This document shows, in pieces, positions 16,682 through 22,073 of a stretch of 22,073 nt of DNA; positions within the stretch are counted from its first letter, which is position 1; each line of letters starts with the position of its first letter. The DNA is from JBLHKW01 sp047618565 (GTDB taxonomy: Bacteria; Planctomycetota; UBA1135; GCA-002686595), in NCBI GenBank assembly GCA_047618565.1, contig JBLHKW010000085.1:1-22073 (forward strand). The letters are read 5' to 3'. Position numbers and translations under genes: made by a program. Under the pieces are notes generated by a model. The model did no database searches and was not told the origin of the DNA. It saw only the letters and a list, made by a program, of their open reading frames with translations.

Positions 16682-17872
16682 ATGAAGATCTCAGTCGTGG
16701 CGCCGGATCTCTCGGGCGGGGGGATGACACGGGCCTACTGGATTGCACGCGTGCTGACCCGTGCCGAGCACGAGGTGCAGATCGTTGGCAGGTCGATCCG
16801 AGGGGATGTGTATCCGGGGCCACCGGACGGGATCTCGGTCGTGCAGGTCGAACTCGACGACTCCGACGCCTCGATGCGTGCGCTGTTCGAGCGGGTCGAA
16901 GGGGACTTGATCTATGCGATCAAACCTCTCAAGAGCAGCTTCGGGGTCGCCTTGCTGGCCAAGAAGCATCGGGACAGGCCGGTTCTGCTCGACATCGACG
17001 ACTGGGAGCACGGCCCGCTGGACGGGTTCGACGCTTCCTTGGGTGAGATCGCAAGACGCGTCGTACGCCATCCCCTGGAATCTCTCGCGCGGTTGCGAGG
17101 GCGGAGGCGCCTCTCGCTGGACGAGAATCGACGCATGCACGGCCGCCGGCTCGAGCAGATGACAGACCAGGCAGACGCGATCACCGCCGACACGCGCTTC
17201 CTCGCGTCCCGTTACGGCGGCACATACCTGCCGAACGGCAAGGATACGGACCTCTTCGACCCTTCGAGGTTCGACCCTGAAGTCAGCCGGCGACGGCTGG
17301 GCCTTTCGAGCTTCCGCGTCCTCATGTTTCCCGGGACTCCCCAGCCCCACAAGGGACTGGAGGACCTGCTGCTTGCGATGGACGAGCTGCAGTGGCCGGA
17401 TCTGCGCCTGGTGCTCGTCGGGGGTAGGGAGAACGCGACCATCGATCGATTGATCGCCGGCTGGGACCGATGGATCGTTCGGCTCCCACGGTATTCAGCT
17501 GACGAGATGCCCGAGATCATTTCGGCCGCGCACGTCGTCGTGGTCCCACAGCGCGACACTGCCCAGGCGCGAGCGCAGTGCCCGATGAAGCTGACAGATG
17601 GCATGGCGATGGCGAAGCCGATCCTCTCCACGCACGTGGGCGACATCCCGGACATTCTCGACGGGACCGGGTTTGTCGTGCGGCCTTCCTCCCCGACGGA
17701 GCTGGCCGCCGGCATTCGGCAGGTCTTCTCTGGCCCCTCAGCGGCCCGGATCCTGGGCGCGCGCGCCCGCGTGCGCTGCATTCGGCACTACGGGCTCACT
17801 CCGGCTTCGGAGGTTCTGAAGCACCTCATCTCCCGGCTGCCCCGCTGTCAGCAGCGACATTCGGGACCTTGA
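16682..17872 (+). CDS. GT4-family glycosyltransferase
   Basis: A 396-residue GT-B fold glycosyltransferase, likely retaining, that adds a sugar from a nucleotide-sugar donor during glycan assembly. The N-terminal acceptor lobe starts MKISVVAPDLSGGGMTRAYWIARVL. The donor lobe has PNGKDTDLFDP, RVLMFPGTPQPHKGLEDLLLAM, LVLVGG and CPMKLTDGMAMAKPILSTHVGDIPDIL. In the last block the usual Glu of the E-x7-E pattern is Asp (TDGMA), a tolerated variant in some relatives. The ATG at 16682 is preferred because similarity starts there. The final nine codons (RCQQRHSGP) and the stop at 17870-17872 come from a mobile-element end starting at about 17844, so the native C-terminus has been replaced. It is the last gene of the flippase-AlkP-GT4 row. 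Confidence 0.85.
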   Translation: MKISVVAPDLSGGGMTRAYWIARVLTRAEHEVQIVGRSIRGDVYPGPPDGISVVQVELDDSDASMRALFERVEGDLIYAIKPLKSSFGVALLAKKHRDRPVLLDIDDWEHGPLDGFDASLGEIARRVVRHPLESLARLRGRRRLSLDENRRMHGRRLEQMTDQADAITADTRFLASRYGGTYLPNGKDTDLFDPSRFDPEVSRRRLGLSSFRVLMFPGTPQPHKGLEDLLLAMDELQWPDLRLVLVGGRENATIDRLIAGWDRWIVRLPRYSADEMPEIISAAHVVVVPQRDTAQARAQCPMKLTDGMAMAKPILSTHVGDIPDILDGTGFVVRPSSPTELAAGIRQVFSGPSAARILGARARVRCIRHYGLTPASEVLKHLISRLPRCQQRHSGP

Positions 17873-17930
17873 CGTACGAGTTCTCGACAGCTCCAAGTGG
17901 CGCTGATGGGGCAACGGACGCGGTAGCACC
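17844..17930 (+). repeat. IS left-end repeat, copy 1
   Basis: By hand alignment about 71 of 87 bases match copy 3 at 18166-18252, with no gaps, including acattcgggac, gtacgagttctcg, ggcgctgatggggc and cggtagcac. It starts inside the GT4 gene and supplies its stop codon. No transposase sequence follows it, so it is an orphan end. Confidence 0.8.
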
Positions 17931-17980
17931 GCAGCGTGTTCAGGAGGAACAGGGGCGTTGGTGCATGAATCGTACGCTGT

Positions 17981-18030
17981 GCTGTCAGCGGCGACATTCG
18001 GGACTTTGATGTACGAGTTCTCGACAGATC
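17981..18030 (+). repeat. IS left-end repeat, copy 2 (short)
   Basis: About 45 of 50 bases match copy 3 (gctgtcagcggcgac, then attcgggactttgatgtacg). The match breaks off after the first 50 bases, where copies 1 and 3 both continue. A different dispersed repeat begins shortly after. Confidence 0.8.
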
Positions 18031-18048
18031 CGGATGGCCCCCGTCCTA

Positions 18049-18087
18049 TCCATAAACTCGGCCGTCGCCAAGATCGGTGTTCTAGAC
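18049..18087 (-). repeat. Dispersed repeat, copy B (IS-end-like)
   Basis: The reverse complement matches bases 197-235 at about 32 of 39 positions, with 15 identical at the core (18049-18063). It lies between left-end copies 2 and 3 of the other element and is unrelated in sequence to them. Confidence 0.45.
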
Positions 18088-18162
18088 CCCGCCAGTGTCG
18101 ATACTCGCAACGGCCTGGGCAATGGGTTTGGCCGGCGAAGCGAGATGTCGTTCCGTGTCAGC

Positions 18163-18252
18163 CGTGCTGTCAACGCCGACATTCGGGACTTTGATGTACG
18201 AGTTCTCGTCAGCTTTGGAGGGCGCTGATGGGGCCGCGGAGGCGGTAGCACA
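18163..18252 (+). repeat. IS left terminal repeat (copy 3)
   Basis: This is the terminus attached to the transposase gene. It pairs as an imperfect inverted repeat with 19693-19740 and is a direct repeat of copies 1 and 2 upstream. Confidence 0.75.
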
Positions 18253-18285
18253 GCGGCACGGGCGGGACTGATTGATAATGGGGGG

Positions 18286-19572
18286 ATGGCCCGTCATCAG
18301 CAGACCTACGACCACCGACTCCGCGAGCTCGTCCGGCATACCGGCGACTTGACCATCGCAATCAGCGCTGGGGTCCCTCGATCTACCGCTTCGGGGTGGC
18401 TGCGAATCCCTGGCCGCACCACGGTCACGATGGACGCACTGTCAATGGATCAGCAGGCCCTCCAGGCCGAGGTAGTAAGGCTGCAAGGTCGCGTAGCGAA
18501 GCTCCGGGCAGTCGCGCGAATCCTCGTGGCCACCATGCATGCGCTTGACGTCGACCTGAGCCGGCGCCGTATCCCAGACGGGGCATCGAAGATAAAGATC
18601 GTGCGTGCCATCGAAGGGTGCGCGGATGTGCTCAAGCTGCGCAAGGCGCTGGCCTTGATTGGGCTCTCGACTTCTCGGTTTCATGCATGGAAGCGTGCCG
18701 CCGTGCCGTGCGATCTTGACGACCACTCGTCGTGCCCGAAGACTTCACCACAGCGAGTTACGTCGGGTGAGATCCACGCCATCAAAGACATGGTCACGGC
18801 TCAAGAGTTCCGGCACGTTCCGACAGGCACGCTCGCGGTCCTTGCACAACGCATGGGACGGGTCTTTGCATCGACGACCACTTGGCACCGACTCGTACGG
18901 GAGCGCGGATGGCGACGACCACGACTTCGCGTGCACCCAGCGAAGCCCAAGATCGGAATCCGCTCCGAGCGACCCAATGAAGTCTGGCACATCGACACGA
19001 CGATCATCCGCCTGGTCGACGGTACCAAGGCGTACCTGCACGCAGCCATCGACAACTACTCGCGGCGCATCTTGTCCTGGCGGATCGGCGGGCGTTTCGA
19101 CACCGGGAACACTGTGGCTGTTCTGCTGGAGGCGTGCCAATCGTCGACGGCGTCTGAGCCCCCGATGGTGCTTGTGGATGGTGGTGTCGAGAACTTCAAC
19201 AAGAACATCGAAGAGCTGATTGGTTCCGGCCTGCTTCGCCGTGTCCTTGCACAGACAGAGCTGCGTTTCTCGAACTCCATGATAGAGGCGTGGTGGCGGG
19301 CGCTGAAGCACCAGTGGCTCTTCCTCAACACGCTCGACAGTGTCAAGACCGTCGAGAAGCTCGTCGAGTTCTACGTGAAGGAGCACAACCAGCGACTGCC
19401 ACACTCCGCGTTCCAAGGTCAGACGCCGGACGAGATGTACTTCGGAAAGGGCCAGGAGGTTCCGGATGGCCTGGAGTCCGCGAGGAAGGTGGCGAGAAGT
19501 GAGCGGCTCGCGGTGAACCGGGCCCTGGCATGTGCAGCGTGCGAAGCGAGTCCTGATTCAGACGCAGCGTAG
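18286..19572 (+). CDS. Transposase with rve integrase core (IS3/IS481-like)
   Basis: A 428-residue single-frame DDE transposase. The N-terminal third has a helix-turn-helix (LTIAISAGVPRSTASGWL, about residues 22-40) and a Leu-rich helix (LQAEVVRLQGRVAKLRAVARIL). The C-terminal integrase core has candidate catalytic residues Asp237 (VWHIDTTII), Asp298 (MVLVDGGVENFN) and Glu334 (SNSMIEAWW), which is D-60-D-35-E spacing as in the rve family. LKHQWLFLNTLDS and HNQRLPHSAFQGQTPDEMYFG are typical of the end of the core. HTH and core lie in one uninterrupted frame with no sign of a programmed frameshift, unlike classical IS3 elements with orfA/orfB. The ATG at 18286 is 26 bases after the left-end repeat. 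A relic of the same gene family lies at 9131-9178. Confidence 0.88.
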   Translation: MARHQQTYDHRLRELVRHTGDLTIAISAGVPRSTASGWLRIPGRTTVTMDALSMDQQALQAEVVRLQGRVAKLRAVARILVATMHALDVDLSRRRIPDGASKIKIVRAIEGCADVLKLRKALALIGLSTSRFHAWKRAAVPCDLDDHSSCPKTSPQRVTSGEIHAIKDMVTAQEFRHVPTGTLAVLAQRMGRVFASTTTWHRLVRERGWRRPRLRVHPAKPKIGIRSERPNEVWHIDTTIIRLVDGTKAYLHAAIDNYSRRILSWRIGGRFDTGNTVAVLLEACQSSTASEPPMVLVDGGVENFNKNIEELIGSGLLRRVLAQTELRFSNSMIEAWWRALKHQWLFLNTLDSVKTVEKLVEFYVKEHNQRLPHSAFQGQTPDEMYFGKGQEVPDGLESARKVARSERLAVNRALACAACEASPDSDAA

Positions 19573-20137
19573 AACCCGAGGCCCGACAATGAGCGTGGGA
19601 GAGGTAGCCGTGGGCCTACGTGCCGCGACCGTGTGTCGCCCCGATGGGCATGGGGCGCGTGGCATCACCGCTCAGGTCACCCAGGGGCCGGTGACGAGTA
19701 CTCGTCGCCAAAAGTCCCAAATGTCGCCGTCCGTAGCACGGCTGCGGGCGTGATGGTCGGCGGTGAATTGGTCCAGCGAGCTTCGGCTGCCACTCAGCTG
19801 TCTCGAAACCCCGTACCTGCAGATGCATGGAGCCTCTTCACCGCCGTCATCGGACGGACTTCCCAGGACGCCTGATTCCACCGCAAACTGTCAACCACGC
19901 TCGCTGGATAGACAGAGAGTGCCAGAGAGTTCGAGAGCACATCTTCGCGGATTCCAGGCACACCGGCACGTCCACGTGGTCGTCCGCGGCTCTCTCCGCC
20001 GATCCCAGAGAGCATCCCGCGATCGCCCTCTCGCCCGCATCTTGGGCTCCGCGCGGAGCTTAGAACCGGCCGATTCCCGGCCCTCCGCCGCGTTCCGTCA
20101 ACCATTTCGCCGGCGGAATTGCCACCTGCAAAAGGAG
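19573..20137. other. Non-coding region between transposase and tRNA
   Basis: Apart from the IS right end at 19693-19740, I see nothing recognisable. A long minus-strand open frame across 19794-20252 is produced by reading through the tRNA gene and is not a real protein. Confidence 0.6.
19693..19740 (-). repeat. IS right terminal inverted repeat
   Basis: The reverse complement matches the left end at 18163-18210 at about 36 of 48 positions. It lies 120 bases after the transposase stop. It is more diverged from the left ends than they are from each other. Confidence 0.7.
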
Positions 20138-20212
20138 TGGCTCCCCGGGTAGGGCTCGAACCTACAACAACTCGGTTAACAGCCGAGTGCTCTACCATTG
20201 AGCTACCGGGGA
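20138..20212 (-). tRNA. tRNA-Asn (anticodon GTT)
   Basis: On the minus strand the sequence folds as a full cloverleaf: acceptor TCCCCGG/CCGGGGA, D-stem GCTC/GAGC, anticodon stem CTCGG/CCGAG around CTGTTAA (anticodon GTT), a five-base variable loop, and T-arm GTAGG TTCGAGC CCTAC. The discriminator is G and the CCA end is encoded (20138-20140). Without CCA it is 72 bases. GTT anticodons are queuosine substrates, and a queuosine-related synthetase gene lies just upstream on the same strand. Confidence 0.97.
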
Positions 20213-20224
20213 AGTCGGTCGACC

Positions 20225-20252
20225 AAGTTACGCATCGCAGCGGCGCTGTCAA
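20225..20252 (-). promoter_or_regulatory. Promoter of tRNA-Asn
   Basis: Read on the minus strand, a perfect TTGACA (-35, 20247-20252) is followed after 16 bases by TAACTT (-10-like, 20225-20230). The tRNA 5' end is 12 bases further on. The spacing fits a sigma-70 promoter for the tRNA alone. Confidence 0.5.
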
Positions 20253-20337
20253 GCGGATCGGTCGGCTCTGATGGGGAAATCGGTTGGGTTGGGGGTGTAG
20301 CTGTAGGAGCTGGGCCCGAAACTGGGGGATTTGGGGG

Positions 20338-21300
20338 TCAGGTGGTAGGGCTACCGAGGTGGGCGAGGATGTTGGGGGGCAGGTGGACCGCCGTGAGCGG
20401 GATGGCTCCGAGCCTGAACGTGGGGAGCAGGTCGGCGGGGCTGGCCAGGGGCTCCGGATGCATGCCGCAGGAGGCGGCGGCCCAGGCGACGATGGCGCGG
20501 GGGTCGACTCCAGCTTCGCGCAGGTCGGCCAGGGGGAGGTCGGCGGAGCGCGAGGCCAGGCGGCGGCCGTCGGGGGTGACGACCAGGGGGGCGTGGATCC
20601 AGGTGGGGCTGGGGAGGTCGAGGGCGCGTTGCAGGAGCTGCTGGCGGGCTGTGGAGGAGAGCAGGTCGTCGCCGCGCAGGACCTCGGTGATGGCCTGGGC
20701 GGCGTCGTCGACGACCACGGCCAGCTGGTAGGCGGGGATGTCGTCGCGGGTCCAGATGGGGAAGTCGCCGGTCTCGGTGGCGACGTCGAAGGTGAGTGGG
20801 CCGTGGAGGAGATCGGTGATGGGGGTCGGGCCGGGGGGGACGCGGAAGCGGAGTGCGGGGGTGCGCGCCGGGTCGCGTTGGGCGGGGTCGCGGCAGGTGC
20901 CCGGGTAGGGGCGTGGGGCGTCGTCGGCGTGGGGGGCGCTCTGGGCCTGCTGGATCTCGCGCCGGGTGCAGGTGCAGGGGTAGAGCAGGCCCTTGGACTC
21001 GAGGGTGGTAACGGCGGCGCGGTAGAGGTCGGTGCGCTCGGACTGGTAGGTGACCGGGCCGTCCCAGTCGAGGCCTAGCCACTCGAGGTCGCGCAGCATG
21101 CCGTCGGCCAGGCCGGGGCGTACGCGGCTGGTGTCAAGGTCCTCCATGCGCATGAGGAGGCGGCCGGCGCGCGAGCGGATGCTCCACCAGGCGAGCAGGA
21201 AGGAGCGTGCGTGGCCGAGGTGCAGCTGGCCGGTGGGGCTTGGGGCCAGGCGGCCGACGGGCGGGGCGGACCCGACGGGTTCGTGGCTCACGGCTGGCAC
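20338..21300 (-). CDS. gluQ: Glutamyl-Q tRNA(Asp) synthetase
   Basis: A 320-residue paralogue of the catalytic half of glutamyl-tRNA synthetase. It activates glutamate without tRNA and attaches it to the queuosine at position 34 of tRNA-Asp. The HIGH-type motif is HLGH (residues 27-30) within GRLAPSPTGQLHLGHARS. The zinc ligands fit the GluQ pattern: Cys109 and Cys111 (YPCTCTR), Tyr132 and Cys136 (PYPGTC). The KMSKS-type loop is degenerate (RRLASRS), as usual in the family. The anticodon-binding domain of GluRS is absent, which sets it apart from gltX. The ATG at 21300 overlaps the end of the oxidoreductase gene by 13 bases; a GTG at 21291 would shorten the overlap. The overlap suggests translational coupling. 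Confidence 0.93.
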   Translation of the reverse strand: MPAVSHEPVGSAPPVGRLAPSPTGQLHLGHARSFLLAWWSIRSRAGRLLMRMEDLDTSRVRPGLADGMLRDLEWLGLDWDGPVTYQSERTDLYRAAVTTLESKGLLYPCTCTRREIQQAQSAPHADDAPRPYPGTCRDPAQRDPARTPALRFRVPPGPTPITDLLHGPLTFDVATETGDFPIWTRDDIPAYQLAVVVDDAAQAITEVLRGDDLLSSTARQQLLQRALDLPSPTWIHAPLVVTPDGRRLASRSADLPLADLREAGVDPRAIVAWAAASCGMHPEPLASPADLLPTFRLGAIPLTAVHLPPNILAHLGSPTT

Positions 21301-22073
21301 GTGATCCAGGTTGCGCCGTCGGCGGAGGCGCGCGCGGCGTCGAGGATGCGCATGGTGGCCAGGCCGTCGTCAAAGGTGGCGGCGTGTTCGAGGGTGCTGG
21401 ACTCGCTGCGCACGGCTTGCAGGACGTCGCGCAGGTAGAGCGGCAGGACGCGCGAGAAGATGCCGGCGTCGGGCGGGCCCAGGTCCTCTTCGCGTGGCGC
21501 GTCGGATCCGAGGTCGACCTTTTCGAGGGGTTCTCCGTGGCGGGCGGCGAGCAGGGTCTCCTCGTTGGCCAGTCGGAGCGTCCCGGCACTGCCCACGTAC
21601 TCGAGCACGGTCGGGGTCTCGGCCGGCGCCATGATATTGGTCTCGACCGTGGCCTCGGCGCCGCTGGCCAGGCGTAGCCACAGGCTCGCGTGCTCGTCCG
21701 CGGTGACCGTTTGTGGCACGCCATGACCATCCGGGCGCTCCTTGCGGTAGGTCGACAGGCGCGCGCGCACGGAGTCGACAGGTCCCAGGTCGAACTGCAG
21801 GGCGTCGAGCATGTGGGATCCGATGGCGCCCAGCATGCCGCCGCCGCGTTCGCGGTCGTACCACCACGTGTAGGGCGAATTCAGGCGGCCTTCGGAGCCG
21901 AAGATCATCTCGGCGCGCACGTTCCAGAGGTCGCCGACGAAGCCCTCCTGGAACATCTCGCGCATGCGGCGGCGCCAGGGGCTCCAGCGCAGTTGGTGGT
22001 CGAGCAGCGCCAGGCGTCCGTGCGCCTCGTCGGCCAGCTCGCGCGCTTCGCCCGCGTTCAGGGTGAAGGGCTT
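21288..22073 (-). CDS. Gfo/Idh/MocA-family oxidoreductase, 5' end outside window
   Basis: An NAD(P)-dependent sugar-type dehydrogenase of the Gfo/Idh/MocA family. Only the last 261 residues are in the window. The visible part opens KPFTLNAGEARELADEAHG, where Lys is that of the conserved EKP motif, followed by DHQLRWSPWRRRMREM. The C-terminal alpha/beta domain follows, with GGGMLGAIGSHMLDALQFDLGP (the conserved GG/GxH segment) and later AEATVETNI and LEYVGSAGTLRL. The N-terminal Rossmann fold lies beyond the right edge. An internal ATG at 21965 is not the start, because in-frame family sequence continues to the last base. The substrate cannot be told. The gene overlaps gluQ downstream, so the two are probably co-transcribed. 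Confidence 0.9.
   Translation of the reverse strand, partial: KPFTLNAGEARELADEAHGRLALLDHQLRWSPWRRRMREMFQEGFVGDLWNVRAEMIFGSEGRLNSPYTWWYDRERGGGMLGAIGSHMLDALQFDLGPVDSVRARLSTYRKERPDGHGVPQTVTADEHASLWLRLASGAEATVETNIMAPAETPTVLEYVGSAGTLRLANEETLLAARHGEPLEKVDLGSDAPREEDLGPPDAGIFSRVLPLYLRDVLQAVRSESSTLEHAATFDDGLATMRILDAARASADGATWITCQP

Larger units (their letters stand above)
17873..18285. other. Mobile-element end cluster, no gene
   Basis: The region between the GT4 gene and the transposase is made mostly of the repeated ends listed separately (copies 1-3 and dispersed repeat B). I see no coding sequence. A -10-like GATAAT (18274-18279) lies 6 bases before the transposase ATG. Confidence 0.7.
18163..19740 (+). 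mobile_element. Insertion sequence with IS3/IS481-like transposase
   Basis: The left end (18163-18210) and the reverse complement of the right end (19693-19740) agree at about 36 of 48 positions by hand. The shared blocks include cgtgct, cgacatt, gggacttt and acgagt. Between them is one intact transposase gene. The exact tips and a target-site duplication could not be fixed, because the left side abuts further copies of the same end. Confidence 0.7.

Noticed and set aside
18000..20212. Genomic island integrated at the tRNA-Asn gene
   Set aside because: A mobile element lies about 400 bases from the tRNA 3' end, but there is no site-specific integrase and no repeat of the tRNA 3' end that would mark attachment sites.
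19794..20252. 152-codon minus-strand open frame
   Set aside because: It reads through the tRNA-Asn gene; the SSMVEHSAVNRVVVGSSPT stretch is a typical false translation of a tRNA.

Overview
The window is high-GC bacterial DNA, most likely from the Planctomycetota. Four features support this. A secreted protein ends in the Cys-rich C-terminal domain seen on many planctomycete extracellular proteins. There is a secreted protein built from SSVSGG repeats. An ECF sigma factor lies next to a membrane Ser/Thr kinase with kinesin-light-chain-type TPRs. A second Ser/Thr kinase carries a TolB-like propeller. This assignment is recognition by eye; no search was run.

Layout. Bases 1-467 hold no gene but contain a 39-bp repeat that recurs inverted near 18.05 kb. 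At 468-1595 is a secreted thrombospondin-C/LamG-like protein followed by a strong hairpin. At 1934-3091 is a secreted protein with 16 tandem 15-residue repeats. An IS5-type transposase follows (3308-4252). Next come an ECF sigma factor (4658-5260), a minus-strand relic of a secreted-protein C-terminal domain (5271-5624), and two large membrane Ser/Thr kinases (5864-8848 and 9411-12089). The spacer between the kinases carries a short relic of the transposase gene found at 18.3 kb. Immediately after the second kinase is a group II intron reverse transcriptase that has lost its N-terminus and the 5' ribozyme domains, but keeps a recognisable domain V. A three-gene surface-polysaccharide module follows: flippase, alkaline-phosphatase-superfamily protein and GT4 glycosyltransferase (13652-17872). 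Its last stop codon lies inside an insertion-sequence end. Three directly repeated copies of that end precede an rve-type transposase (18286-19572), and a diverged inverted copy closes the element near 19740. The right part is housekeeping on the minus strand: tRNA-Asn(GTT) with its promoter, GluQ-RS (gluQ), and an overlapping Gfo/Idh/MocA oxidoreductase cut by the window edge.

How the parts relate. The ECF factor and TPR kinase look like a transmembrane signalling pair. The second kinase probably senses something through its periplasmic propeller. The flippase, AlkP-like and GT4 genes are probably a fragment of an exopolysaccharide or glycan export locus, bounded on both sides by mobile-element debris. 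Several start codons have a -10-like TAGANT or GATAAT box only 6-11 bases upstream and no clear Shine-Dalgarno, which suggests leaderless or very short-leader transcripts. I see no CRISPR array and no recognisable defence system. The most unusual material is the mobile-element wreckage and the relics.
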